Positions 52,830 through 64,000 of a stretch of DNA of 64,000 nt are shown here, piece after piece. The stretch is taken from positions 139,088,559 to 139,152,558 of the forward strand of contig CM031595.1 of the NCBI GenBank assembly GCA_018398815.1, read 5' to 3'. The notes beneath the pieces were generated by a model that was given only the letters and a program-made list of their open reading frames with translations, did not search any database and was not told where the DNA came from. Each line of letters starts with the position of its first letter. Position 1 is the first letter of the stretch. Made by a program: the position numbers and the translations under genes. This DNA is from Conus ventricosus (lineage: Eukaryota; Mollusca; Gastropoda; Neogastropoda; Conidae).

Positions 52830-54135
52830 TCACACTTTGTGTCGTTAGAATTAGAGGAAGCAGCAAGCGCCCCCGTCAACAGGTCAAAACAGGAACAATT
52901 ACTCCAATTGATCAAATACTGTCGTTATGAAAATGTATGCGCATAAAACCCATTCCCGTTTTAGTTTAAAAGAATGGACCGGCTCGTTTCGTGTGAGCCT
53001 CAGCTGCATGCGAAAACTCCTTTCACGCGCCCGCATTTATCTGGACGACAATTCAGCACAATCCTCAGATTACAGTTTGTATTATCAGAGAGAGAGAGAG
53101 AGAGAGACGGGGGTGGGGTGGGATGATGAGATGACGTAATAAGGAAAATGATGTCTGCAATAAGAAAATGATGTATGCAGTCATTGTACGACGTCAAACT
53201 AAGCATGTAGATCATACCAAGTTTCTATGGAGGAGCGAAGTTCTATACACATGAAAGAACGACCGATCATGCGTGCATGCATGCCACTGGTGTCTGCGTG
53301 CATTCTTGTAAATGTGCCCGCCATGCGAATATTGAATCACGGTAGACGAGGGAGTCGTCCAAGAGATATCAGTGATTGTAGTTTAGAACTGTATTGATGG
53401 GTAGAAAGAAATTCGTGTATTTGGCCAACTCGCGGGAGTAGGGAAAGGGGGTGGGCGTGTATGGGTGGGGAGCAAGGTGGTGGTGGAAACTTTAAAGGCT
53501 GGTTAGTTTCTGATAAAGTTAATATGCTGCGAAGGAGAAATTTACGTGTAAAAGACCAGAATTGAGAATCTGTCATGTTACCGAGAGTGGGGAAATTGCC
53601 GAGTTGAGGGAGTTGGATCAAACGGCACGAATGCATCCCATACCTTGTCTGGTAGAGGTTCTGACCAATCAGGAGTGGCAGTGCTATGAAACCAATTTTT
53701 GTTTTCCCCGAACCAAGTGCACGTTTGGAGAATATACATTTAACCAAAACGGACGAAAAGCGACATTTCTTATACTTTTGTCGAGCACTTTTTATTTCAA
53801 GATCAATATTTAGATTTTAAATTTTACTGCGCCTTTGTCGCTTTAAATTCCTTCTGTGTAATCGTAGGCAAGGCACGATGCATCAGGTCTATGTCCAGAC
53901 ATTCTGTCCGGTGCATGCAAGTTGTTAGCGCTTATGTGGCCTTCTAAGTGATTCAGCACTTGCTGCCAGTGAAATGGTGGATCCTCCGCCCAGTTTGTTG
54001 ATCGCTGATCGTTTATCTCGGTTGATAAGGCTACCATTGCAATCAGCAACATATTACATGAACGTTTACCTCAATGGATTTCTAATGGACGGTCATCAGA
54101 ATATGAACGTTAGCTTCCCAGTTGACCAAAGATAA
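52830..54135. other. Intergenic upstream of tektin-4, no gene seen
   Basis: The tektin-4 promoter should lie here (above 52760), but no TATA box or clear motif was seen. Contains a (GA)n tract at 53087-53107. Other frames have no family signature. Confidence 0.45.
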
Positions 54136-54139
54136 TATA

Positions 54140-54362
54140 CTGTGCACAAAAGAGAAACGCATATTTTTTTCGCTGAAAATATTAAGGACAATTTTGACAG
54201 AAACGTGCCACGTATAGCAGGAAACTGTCCAGTGTGAATAGTCAGACATAATGAATAGACATAACAGTAGATTGACGTCTTATTTTTTCTGTGGTTATAT
54301 TCTGAATGCTAAATGACGCATGAAATGACCGAAATAAAAAATACGTTTCTTTTTGTGCACAG
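54140..54362. mobile_element. Tc1/mariner-type MITE (~223 bp)
   Basis: Ends CTGTGCACAAAAGAGAAACG and its inverse CGTTTCTTTTTGTGCACAG form ~20-bp TIRs with one mismatch or indel. TA flanks both (54138-54139; 54363-54364). No coding capacity. Confidence 0.8.
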
Positions 54363-54659
54363 TATATATTTGCATGTCCTTGTCAACGGGCAGTATGAAG
54401 CTTTCTGCTGGCATCATGCTTCGTAGCCTATATCATGGATTTAGCTTACTGAAAATGTGACCGTCCCATAGCATTTCTTTAGTATTACCATGGTGCGACT
54501 AAACAGCAACACTTGGAGAAACAAGGTATCTTTCAGTGGTTCAACACCATTTTAATTTATACTAACCTCTGCTAGCCCCCTCCCTTTTTTCTTTCGCAAG
54601 CTCCACGTATTCTACGATGTACTGCCACTCCACAGCATAGAAACGGGAATCGAACAGGT

Positions 54660-54732
54660 CGAGTGTGTGTGCATGTGCGCGTGTGTGTATGTGCGCGCGC
54701 GCGTGTGTGTGCGTATGTGTGCGCGTGCTTAC
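54660..54732. repeat. (GT)n/(GC)n tract
   Basis: gtgtgtgc, gcgcgcgc alternation. Confidence 0.9.
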
Positions 54733-56380
54733 GCCAGGCTCATTTCATTCTCCAAGATGTACATCACTTCTCACTTTCATAGGCCTACATGTGGACCCCT
54801 CAAACTGAGAAAGCAAACCGAGTAAAGAAGGGACCAGTCCCTGCTACGTGTAGGCAGACATTCTCTCTGGAGGGTATTGAATGCCCTCCGATTCAGCTCG
54901 CGACAAATCACTGCAAGAACTCGTCCATGCAAAAAACATTGCCGAATCAACTTATGGGTCAACTTATCTACAATCTACAGCTTTCACAGACAGCAGCTTT
55001 AACAGACTACAGCCTAGATGCGCTCTGCACTGCTAAAGTCCCGGCAACCTGATTGGTTAAAAATCTATTTTCCAAAACGCTATTAATAAAGTGTGGTCTC
55101 GCGAGTGTAGCGAGTCGAGTAATTGTGGTCTGGGTGCCATTTCACACGCAAGGCAGTGCATGCGCCTTGCATATGTGAACCCCAAAGCATTTGTTCCAGG
55201 ATAAAATTATCAAGTCCCTCCAAACTAGCCGAACGGTAAATGAAGCAGGGTTGTGCCGGTCCAGGTCATGACCCGATGGTCGCTACGATTATCGCGTAAG
55301 CCTCCTCAGATGCTAATTAGGCTAGTTGAGTCCCCCCCCCCCTTTTTTTTTTTTTTTTTTGCCTGCCGCAACACGCTGCCCCGGAGCTGAACTCAGGAGT
55401 ATGCGGTTGGGTACTAAGGCGACTTTACATCTCTTTAGCTATCTTTTCGTTGTCCCTATTAGATCTTTGTTTATTTCATCTTACTCCTGTGCACACAGGT
55501 CAATAATAGTCAACAATGACGGCTGACCTCTAAATTTGACGTTTGAAGTAAAGGCCCTGCACTGTGACAACGTGTTCGGCTCTGATTCCGATGTTGGGAG
55601 TGGCATTACTGTGGTGGATCGCGTTAATGCTTATGTTCAGCTATCGACCAGTTTTAAGGTAACCTGCGTGATGATCGCCGGTGAAGACTCTCAGAAGTGC
55701 CAGAACTGCTCAGCTATACCTACTTATGTGGTGCCATGTAACTCGATTACTATTAAGTTCCAGTTTCGAAATGACACAGGTAAACATGAGGAAAAGTCGC
55801 AGAAAAGTGTTAAAATGTTTTATTAAAACTTTAAAACAAAAATTTAAAAACTGCATTCTACATTCGCTCACCCATCCGTACATATCGTTGGATTAGCCCA
55901 CCAGTTGCGCCGTGGATCGACGTAAACCAACCACCAAATCTTTTCCACGGCCATCTTGTAACCCAGACTAATGGGGAACCATGCAAGCAGGGCATTCGGT
56001 ACACTGCATCATTCCGTGCTTCCTTCCATCACATAGTAAAACTCCATAAAATGCGGGGATCGCTTGAATTATATATTACCAAACATGTTATCTTTTCAAA
56101 AATCTATCCTACACTACACTTTAACCCTAGTATCAAGTCCGCCTCCCCCCCCCCCCCCCCCCCCCACACACCCATATTTCACACTGTACATTACAACCCA
56201 ACTATCCTATCAAATACTAAAATCTAAGTAGGCAAAACGTAACCATAGACTATACTTTACATAAACTGGCTCTCCAGCGAGTATTACCGGTCGCCTTTAT
56301 CCTAAAAATCTACCGCCAGAAATAACGAATCATGTCATCCATTCGCCATGATTCAGGAAGTGTATGTATGAGCTGTGGTC
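54733..56380. other. Intergenic / probable H1-like 3' UTR, no further gene seen
   Basis: A minus-strand AATAAA near 55820 could end the H1-like transcript. Poly-T near 55341-55360 and poly-C near 56147-56166. A 96-codon frame at 55536-55826 has no recognised family. Confidence 0.4.
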
Positions 56381-56494
56381 TCAAGAAGCACTGGCCTTCT
56401 TGGAGGTCGCCTTTGGTTTGGCCTTCCCATCCTTCTTGGGACTTTTCGCGCTCTTTGTCTGCTTGGTCTTCGATTCTTTGGAGGCGGCAGCGGT
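56381..56494 (-). CDS. H1-like terminal exon
   Basis: TAAASKESKTKQTKSAKSPK then KDGKAKPKATSKKASAS, stop TGA 56381-56383; acceptor tttgttacag. Confidence 0.85.
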   Translation of the reverse strand, partial: TAAASKESKTKQTKSAKSPKKDGKAKPKATSKKASAS

Positions 56495-59400
56495 CTGTAA
56501 CAAACGCAGGGTTGGTGAAATGCAACACATACCATAGGCTAATTAGTTTCAAAGCGAAGTGAGCGCAGGTGGAAACTGAAATTTAAAAGAAAAAGTTGTG
56601 TTCAGCCGAACGATAAGGTAATGTTGCTTATTGCCCAGCCGACCGCGAAGGGACACATCAGGGCTGTCACCACGTTAAAATCAACTTAAGTCATCAAAAC
56701 GAAAAACAAAAAAAACTTCACACATCTCTTTAAAATACATCTAAAAGCGTACTAAAATCTTTCGTCCGCAAAATCTTAGATCAGATGAAAAATGTTTATC
56801 TCTTTCAGAAACTCAAAGATCACGTCAGGTGGGACATCTGACCAGGGTTTTCATGGACTCTGCTGTAAAGTGTATATGTCTCACATCCTGCAAGTCCCAA
56901 CAATCTAAAAGGATGTTTCACCGTGAGTGGAACATGACAAGGAATGCACCACGGAGCTTCTTCACCTTTTAAAAGATAAGAATGGGTATAAAACGAGTGG
57001 CCTGTGTGCAAGCGGCACAAGACTTGTCTGTTCCGCCGAACGAAAGAAAACAAATTACAAGAAAACACGCGTTTCCGCCCCTGGTCTTCACGCAAGTGGG
57101 AGATAAGCGACTGTTCTGCGTTTTCCTTGTTGAATATTGCTTGTTTGTCTTGTCTAAAGACCAAAGAGGTCGAAACGCGTCGTGTTTGTTTTGTATCGAT
57201 CGGCGGAAGTGTAATTTTTCTTTTGAATATGCATAATTAACACTGGAGATTTAATCATCTCGATGTCAAAGTCTCGGAAATGTACCCCCTTATTTTTTTT
57301 ATTTTTTTTTTACGATTCCGAGTACATGAGTTTAGAGTGCACAGATGCCATGCGTCTTAGAGTATTCTACATAGTTGATCGTTTCAATTCCACGATTTGC
57401 AGTGCAAGATTAGATGAATTACGTTTACTTTCGACAAACGGCTATGTGAGGTCGGACTTTGCACCAATGGCCGCTAAGCACGAATTCGGCTAGGTTATCC
57501 CCTTTAACCATACCCCCTTCCAACACACACACAAACACGGCATGGTCTTGACGCTGGCGCCATACAAGCTAAAATGGAACACAAATACACTTCATTCTCT
57601 TGGTACTCAGATTCATGGAAAAAGCCCAATACATTTCACATCTATTTCATACCACCCTATGATCTGGGCCGAAACAACCAAAACGTCCTTAGTCATGACA
57701 ATTCCCTTGATGTCCTAGCTGTCCAAAGAACTTGTCTCACCATCGTTCCCTGTGTCACTTCAATGCACGGCACTAGTTATTGGCTGTCCTTTTCGGTTTC
57801 GCCAGATGAAAACTCGCCACATAAGCTTGCCCATTTCTACTGTTCATCCAACATGGTGAAACACCATCTAGAAGCCGTATGCACAGGCCAACCTACATGG
57901 ACAACCTTAGCGATATTGAATTCATTTTGACAGAGGACAACCACAGCTCACGTTTCTTACGTAAAGAATTAAAAGCAAGATGCAGCACAGACCCACAGAC
58001 AACACGTACCTTCTTGACAGGTTTCTTCGCGGGTTTCTTGGCGCCCTTTCCCTTGGACTCGGCCTTGGCCTTGGCTTTGGCGGGCGACTTGCTGTGTGCA
58101 GGCGACTTGGACATGGATCTGGGCTTCTTTAACTTGCTGCCGCCAGGACTGGCTGACCGGGACTTGCCCACGGCGCGCTTCTTGTCCACCTTGCTGTCGG
58201 AGGCGCCGTCTTTCTTTTTCGGGATCAACGGGCTGTCCGCCCTGGTCTTGGCGGCCTTGGCCTTGGCCGGACTGGCAGAGCGCGCCCTCCGCTGCTTCTC
58301 GGCCTTGGGCTTGGCGGGCTTGGTTTTCACCAGCTGCACAACAATCACAGTGTTCAGGTACCGGACCGACTGAAGTCGTCCATTACCAAATATGAACATT
58401 GATGTTTAAATGCTGAGTAGCCAAACTTTGAAACTTGCTGTCGATATTAGAGGGGAAATTTTCAACCGTCTGCCTGCTCTATGGTTACTTTTCAGTTCCG
58501 TAGTCTGACGAGAACACTCGGTTTCTGATGTCTTGGTGTTCCTGTGTTGTTCAGCAGGGACAATGACAGTGTGGAGGGAGGAAAGGGATGGGGATATGCG
58601 AGGGGTTGTTGGCTGGGGATCTCTTTGGATGATGCCACAAGAACCAAGTAGGCCTACATACTGGAAAGCATGACTTAACACACGCAGATGTTTAGTTTTG
58701 ATTTGCCATCAATTTACCACAATGCTGGACATTTGGATTTATCAGAGAATCTGTTGCAGACATTTGTTTTGACAAGTGTTCCTGTCTGCCGGGGAGATTT
58801 GCCGCATATTTACTTCAAACGTGCAACTCATGTATTTTGTAAGAAGCCAGTGGATGGCACAACTGGACTTTTGGGGCTCCCCAATTTCCGCTATTCTCGC
58901 TTGCTTTCAAACATCTTTCTGCAGTATTTTGCTTTCTGTCGTAGAAAAATAAAAATTAAACGTACACATAGGACAAATGAAAACTAGTCATTAAAAACAA
59001 CTCACATTTGTATTTAAGGGAAACAGCTAGGTTTACAGAGAAATCAACGAGTTTGCGTAGTCGGTCTCTAACTCCAGTATTGCCATCTAGGATAAAGGCA
59101 CCTGCTACCATGACCTCACAATTCAGGTCACAACATCTGCATTTTAAGGAGTTATCACCGCAAGGGGCCCCGAGTTCTTGTTGTACCCTGGCTAAAAGAC
59201 TCCAGGGATCATCCGAACAGCCGAAGTACTTGAACACTATGGTACAAATGCATCAGCTGGGGATGAGAACATTACGTGGGTGACCGTTTTTGATTACCCC
59301 GCCACGTGGGCAGCCACACTCCGACTTCGGGAGATTTGAGACTGATCATGTTACGCTTGGAGCTTGTCACAACTGAAGACAATCCCCGCATAACTATGCA

Positions 59401-62400
59401 GAGCGTAACATTTTGATGTAGCCTTGGTGTTCTAGCCTGTGTCAATTGGCCTGACACAGGCTTAAGCCAAGGCGGGGCGCCGCGAGTCATTCTTTTCAGA
59501 TCTGTCAAGTCATCGCACCAGCTGGCCCACACCTGTTCTGGAAATCTTCGCTTCCTACACAGACCTTTGAAAAAGAAAAGTTTTGCTCCAAATGGGAAAA
59601 GTACACACCTACTCACACACAACACACACAAGCAAGCAAGCGCACACAGGAATGTTGCAGCAGCTTTGGTCATATGCACATCGTTCACAATTTTGACATA
59701 CTGGGGTAAACTTCAAATGTACAAAAATTCCCCATCTGTGGTTCGTTACTACTGGCACTGCACATCGCATGCTTTCAAACATTCAAGTTCCATCAAGCTG
59801 TCTCCGTTCTGAATGTGTGTTTTGGCACCCAGAACATGACAGGAAAATACGGAAGAGCACTTACGTTGCGCCGAGTTAGGCCTGTGGACATACAGCTACT
59901 TGCTTTTCTGTGGCCGTCAATCCAGTCATTTTTAAAACGAATCAAAACATTGTTGGACAATCTTTTAAAACATTTCAGTCACTATATATATTGTGTATTT
60001 GTCCTCACGCGAGCGCAGGCATTGAGTGTGTGCGGATGAAAGTGTGGAGGGTTGGAGGTACCGGTGGACGAGTCGTATCTGCGCGTGTTGGGGAGGATGG
60101 GAGATGTGGACCTGTGGAAAGGGAAGGGGAAGGGCGAGGGGGCGAGGGCGGTGATGGCGCGATATTTTTGAGAGCAGTTGACGCGCATGCCAATGAACGC
60201 ATTTTCCCCTTAGTTGAGAAGCGTGAATGTATGAAAACGTCTTACGCTTTGACATGTTGGGAACTGCCATGCTGTTCCCATCCTTTCTTTGGTCCACACA
60301 AACGGACATTACATAGCCGACTATAGGCCTATTTGTAACCCCCACCACATGCATACATTGGTATACCAAGGTTATTACACCTGATCAAGCGATTAGCCGC
60401 CCCCTCCCCGCTTATCCCCCTTCCCCGCCCACATACACACCTCTCCCTCCCCGATCTTGGCAGCAATGTATTCCTGACGTCATGGCGCAGAACTAAAGGA
60501 CTGTATTGAATATCCCAGATGTTGACAATGAATTCATTATTCTAAGCTGAAACAGTCAGCAGTCAATATGTATATAGCCCTTGCGGCTTTTCTAAGGTGA
60601 ACAAGTCTCATGCACCAGGAAAAAAAAATCTGTCCTCGGGATACTTGGACATGGCCTGAGCAGCAAGCCCATCAATTCACATATTTAGCACGTCTACATC
60701 TGTTCAAAGACTACCGACACAGTGGACGGCACGGTATAAAGGGGACAGGATGTGGAGGTGTGGGAAGGGGAAGGGCGGTGATGGCGCGAGATCGGGAGAT
60801 CATTGCTGTGGTTAAGATGACAATATTGCGGGTAATTATCATCCATTGCTGTGGTGAAGATGACAATATTGCAGGTAATTATCATCCACTGAGTGTGACA
60901 GCTGTGTGCAATTTTTTTTAAAGGAATTTGTTCATGATTGGTGTGAATATTCAATACATACTATCAAAAAGAGCAATCTGGTTTTACAAACGGCTGTCCT
61001 TGAATGGCACGGCAAATGGGTGTGGCAAACGACTGACGTCCAGTATGGAGGATGGTGCTACTGTTAATGCCGTTCCCCGAAGATGGAGTATGGCTGCCTT
61101 AATAGCGGGATCAAAAACGGTCATGCACACAAAACTCCACTCCCTTTGTTGGGTAGATGGGATCAATACTTGTCTGTCCATATAGGGAGTGTCCGCAGGA
61201 GTATCGGCCTGCGTACGCAGAAGTTGATGCAGTGTCGCATTCACGACTTGAACAAAAAACAAAAGCACCGATATGGCTGTGGTGCTTGTCACATAGCTTG
61301 GATATCCGAGTTTTCAAGTAACTGACGAGGCATATGAACGTCGTTCATTTAAAGTGTGGACTGGTATTGTGACCCAGAATAAAGTGTCCTCGGTCCCACT
61401 CTGTTCATGTGTTTATGAACGATTTACTCGAGAATGTTCTGTGATGTTCCTTTGAGCAGATGAAACCGAGACCTAATCCACGTTTCAGTGCTGAATCTAG
61501 TCTGAAGGTTTAGTCAAAAATGCAATGCACACCATGGACGTTGGCCGTAGGAGGGTACTGAAAGTAGGAGTCCAGTGAAGGAGCATGGAGTAGGTAACCC
61601 ATCTGTGACTTATGAACCTCCAATGAACGATGTAATCAAACTAAATGCATAACTGCATTGCTAATATGATGAAAACTACAAAAAATGTTCCAATGAAATT
61701 TTGAGTCCACATATCGAGTACTATTTGACTATTACATGAAGTTGAACGTAGATTCACAAAGAAAATAACTGGCATAAGAGATACATTTGTAAGCTTAAGC
61801 TTGAGTATAGAATGTTTTGAAGTTCACCGTGTGAAACGCATTTAAGATTCACCATATTTTTATTCACTTACCCCGATTGATGCTGAATAGGACACTTCAA
61901 ATGAAATATTCGGTTGGCTAAAAAATTTACTATTAAATATTATCCTCTCGTGTGGAGGGATATTGACAAACTAAATGAATGGTCAGATAAATGAAACATT
62001 TTAATGAAACCAAATGCAAAGTACTTCATACAGGTAATACCCCAAATGAGGCACATACTATGAGAGGTAAAAATGGTATGCACATGATCGCAGAGTGTGA
62101 GGAGAAAGATTTAGGCGTGATTTTCGATTTAAAAAAAAAAAAATTTGACTCATATTTCACGTGCTATAAATAAAACCCTTGGAATAATTAAAAGATCCTT
62201 TAATTTCCTTGAAAAAGATACTTTTCTGTGTTTGTACAAATCAATGGTGCGACCCATTTTAGAATATGATAATACTGTTTGGAGTCTACTTAAAGAGGTA
62301 ATCCATAGCTATAGAGTACAAAAAGGGCAACTAGACCGATACATAAAATAAAGATTGGGAATATACATAACGACTGTCATATTTAAATTTACCATCTCTG

Positions 62401-64000
62401 AAATACAGACGTTTCAGAGGAGATCTTATTCAGGTGTATATAATAATTGACATGATTTAAATTTGGATAAATTCTTCAGTATTAATACTGCACGATTAAC
62501 AAGGCACTCTGATTTCAAATTATTTTTTAAATTAGAGCCGTACTAACCTTCGAAAATATACATTTAGCAATAGAGTTGTTCAACATTGGAATGCACTTTC
62601 AGTAACTACTTAAAACGCACCAGATAATCAGTTCAAGAGTCAACTAGATAGAGACCCAAATTGCTTAGTTAGGAAATTTGATGATCAGTATTGGAACATT
62701 TGCATGCATAAAGCAGACCTATACATTTGTTATACTGATAAAGATGGGACGTATAAAGGCTCGTGAGAGCCTAACCTAGTCCCTATTTTACTACTACTAC
62801 TGGTACTACGGTCACGGAGTTGTACATCACATTAAATGATCCTCCAAGGGCCCATCACGAGAAAGACGCGGGCCAAAGGAGAAATGGGCAAACAACCGAG
62901 GGGTGGACCAAGCCCTCTCACACAACCGACAGGCATGGTGCCAGCTGGTACGGAAGTCCCTCTTTGGGCACCCCCACGACTCTACACCGAGTTGAGACAA
63001 GGTAAGGCACCGCACATGGGAATGCACGTCAGAGATTCTTCGCCTTTTGAAAGGCTCAGGTGAATGTAAGAGGAGCAGCATGTGTAATCTGCGTTTCTCC
63101 ACTGTACTGCCTATACAAATATTTGGCGCCAAAACAAGCCGTCGTAACACGGTCGTCGTTTAAGTGGGGAATCAATGAAATGTGTGCCAAGACGATTGGG
63201 GGTTATTTTCACAAAGCAGCTTTTCCATGTACCGTGTTCCGGCGTACTGAACCGAAAGACAATGCTGGCTACGATTTCAAGTGCGTGGAATGGGTGTGCG
63301 AAATCTAGCCAAGATAGTCTGCCCCCATTTTGAGGAAAAACCCTTGGCTCTTAGGCTCCAACCATTTTCCTGATCAAGTAAAAACAATTATTTAAATTTG
63401 TAAACGAAAAAAAGGAAAAATGCTTGAACTTGTCTTTTCTCTTTTTTTTAAAATCAACAAGTATAAACGGAGAGATTTCTATTCGTAATCTTCACTTTAC
63501 GTCAGCCTATTTCAACGGAAAAGTATCTTTCGCTCCTCCTCTCCCACTGGTGATGCTTCACCTGGAAGTGCTAAAGAGAATTGAGATCACTACCATTCTT
63601 AGAACATTCAATACTCATTTCCACTTAATAGTGAAATCGAAAAAAAAAAGAAGGGGTGGGGTGGAAAATCAAAGACAACCTCTAGCAGAAGCTAATTAAA
63701 AATGTTAGCAGGCTGTGGGGGTGCATACGGAAATCTTTGCCCTAACAGACCACAGGAACGAGCAAGGCCTACCTTGAACTGAAAATAACAGGGTGTGGGG
63801 GGGTTCATATGGAAATCTTTGCCCTAACAGACCACGGGATCGAGCAAGGCCTACCTTGAACCTTCCTTGGACGCCGGTGCACTCTTTACTTTTCTGGGCC
63901 CGCACCAGCTCCCCAGTCTCCAAGGCCTTCAGCATGCACTTCTTCAGGCTGGTCTTGAACGTCGCCTTGTCCGCCACCTCGGGTACTCTCGGGCAGCATA
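56381..64000 (-). CDS. Linker histone H1-like protein (5'-partial, at least 3 exons)
   Basis: H1 proteins bind nucleosome linker DNA through a winged-helix globular domain and a Lys-rich tail. Exons seen (minus): 64000-63855, 58333-58010, 56494-56381; all phase 0, GT-AG. The first gives the last helix and beta-hairpin of a globular domain: ADKATFKTSLKKCMLKALET then GELVRAQKSKECTGVQGRFK (H1 pattern: LKK..ETGELV…G..GRFK). The second (108 codons) is a Lys/Ala/Pro/Ser tail with repeated RSASP, KSPAK and SPGG motifs, likely kinase sites. The third ends SAKSPKKDGKAKPK…SKKAS and stop. About 193 residues are in view. Animal replication-dependent H1 genes are intronless, so this is probably a replacement, germline or H1-related gene; an HP1BP3-like protein is the main alternative. 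The N-terminus is off the right edge. Confidence 0.8.
56612..57035 (-). mobile_element. 5'-truncated LINE copy (relative of 34486-40683)
   Basis: Begins with the same 3' end (gataaggtaatgttgctta, cccagccgacc). Encodes VLCRLHTGHSFYTHSYLLKG and WCIPCHVPLTVKH before stopping at about 57035. It lies in intron 2 of the H1-like gene, sense orientation. Confidence 0.88.
57152..57180 (+). other. Degenerate hammerhead-like motif (Penelope-like)
   Basis: gtctaaaga, stem GACC-AAAGA-GGTC, then GAAACGcgtcgtg. CTAAAGA replaces CTGANGA. It is flanked by a partial inverted match to acacgcgtttc at about 57063. Confidence 0.4.
58010..58333 (-). CDS. H1-like exon: Lys/Ala/Ser/Pro tail
   Basis: 324 nt, LVKTKPAKPKAEKQRRARSA through KPRSMSKSPAHSKSPAK to KKPVKK; acceptor tgttgtgcag, donor gtacgt. 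Very GC-rich against AT-rich flanks. Confidence 0.88.
58395..59185. other. H1-like intron 1, part, no gene seen
   Basis: No family recognised. The minus frame 58956-59237 (CDLNCEVMVAGAFILDGNTG…) is open but unassigned. Confidence 0.4.
59190..59487. repeat. ~295-bp dispersed repeat, copy B
   Basis: Inverted relative of 42383-42680; see that entry. Confidence 0.85.
60801..60889. repeat. 46-bp tandem duplication
   Basis: tcattgctgtggttaagatg…gggtaattatca followed by a near-identical copy (attgctgtggtgaagatg…). Confidence 0.9.
61073..61222 (+). mobile_element. SINE tail fragment
   Basis: gaagatggagtatggctgcctta…acacaaaactccact…agggagtgtccgcaggagtatc…cgtacgcagaag matches the 3' part of the SINE at 28217. 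The head is missing. Confidence 0.85.
61690..61900 (+). pseudogene. Possible LINE RT fragment
   Basis: Broken frames resemble the palm/thumb border (…SPHIEYYLTI…, RFTKKITGIRDT-like across shifts). Very decayed. Confidence 0.35.
61950..62790 (+). pseudogene. CR1/Jockey-like LINE RT C-terminal fragment
   Basis: Reads DIDKLNEWSDK, FNETKCKVLHTGN, EEKDLGVIFDLK (frameshift in an A-run), SHISRAINKTLGIIKRSFNF, LYKSMVRPILEYDNTVWS, then after more stops RTNLRKYTFSNRVV-HWNAL near 62550 and a 3' end with tactactactactggtac. Order and motifs are those of the RT thumb and C-terminus; no intact frame. Confidence 0.85.
62827..63000 (+). pseudogene. Possible LINE 3' coding fragment
   Basis: One frame reads NRQAWCQLVRKSLFGHPHDS-TPS, like the C-terminal end seen in several molluscan non-LTR RTs. 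Short and isolated. Confidence 0.4.
63722..63862. repeat. ~78-bp tandem duplication including the H1-like splice donor
   Basis: ggaaatctttgccctaacag, accacRggaWcgagcaaggc, ctaccttgaac occurs at 63731-63781 and 63810-63861. The second copy is the real exon border; the first is inside the intron. Confidence 0.9.
63855..64000 (-). CDS. H1-like exon: end of globular domain
   Basis: Reads CCPRVPEVADKATFKTSLKK and on to GVQGRFK; donor gtaggc. Open at the window edge. Confidence 0.82.

Noticed and set aside
55536..55826. 96-aa ORF between tektin-4 and H1-like genes
   Set aside because: No recognised motif; more likely 3' UTR or intergenic sequence.
57574..57930. 118-aa ORF in intron 2 of the H1-like gene
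   Set aside because: No family similarity recognised and no splice support.
61000..61320. Coding frames on both strands (about 100 aa)
   Set aside because: They overlap the SINE tail fragment at 61073-61222.

Overview
The window is eukaryotic, intron-rich animal DNA. Gene content, the mix of non-LTR retrotransposons, Penelope-like hammerhead motifs and tRNA-derived SINEs, and the many CA/GT, TC and poly-G/poly-C tracts suggest a marine mollusc, probably a gastropod. That assignment is inference; no sequence here proves the species. Most of the window is intron and mobile DNA. Only about 3.5 kb is host coding sequence, in three spliced genes.

Gene 1 (plus, 1-27010, continuing off the left edge) is a scaffold attachment factor B-like gene (SAFB/SLTM family). 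Twelve exons join in frame: a Lys/Glu-rich linker, an RRM, basic and RE/ER-rich helical segments, and a Gly/Ser/Arg-rich tail. The SAP domain should lie upstream. Gene 2 (minus, 52760-33052) is a complete six-exon tektin-4-like gene of 447 codons, a ciliary/sperm-flagellar doublet-microtubule protein. It converges on SAFB. Gene 3 (minus, 56381 to the right edge) is the 3' part of an intron-containing linker-histone-H1-like gene. It encodes the end of the globular domain and a Lys/Ala/Ser/Pro tail, and lies upstream of tektin-4 in the same orientation.

Mobile DNA. (i) Four DNA elements (5691-7006, 14465-16643, 19483-20425, 30662-32230) lie in or just beyond SAFB, all in plus orientation. They have short TIRs starting CAGG/CAAGG, 5-6 bp target duplications, a subterminal CCGCGG/CCGCCG array, and a small CxxC...H-type zinc-finger ORF but no visible transposase. 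The last also carries a perfect 27-bp hairpin and a near-perfect palindrome with ~330-bp arms. This is the strongest candidate for something undescribed. (ii) A 4.17-kb element (8106-12275) has perfect 15-bp TIRs and sits inside a tandem duplication. (iii) A full-length I-superfamily-like LINE (34486-40683, minus) has a 10-bp target duplication, lies in tektin-4 intron 5, and splits one arm of an older inverted repeat. (iv) Fragments of other LINEs, a mariner relic, a piggyBac-like 5' end, a Tc/mariner-type MITE, SINEs and Penelope-like hammerhead motifs are also present.

The three host genes do not form a pathway. SAFB-like proteins link RNA and chromatin, tektin-4 is axonemal, and H1-like proteins compact chromatin. 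Tektin-4 and a tail-rich H1 could both be used in spermatogenesis, but that is speculation. Exon boundaries were placed by hand from splice signals, reading phase and family similarity. Regions without calls hold no coding sequence I could recognise.
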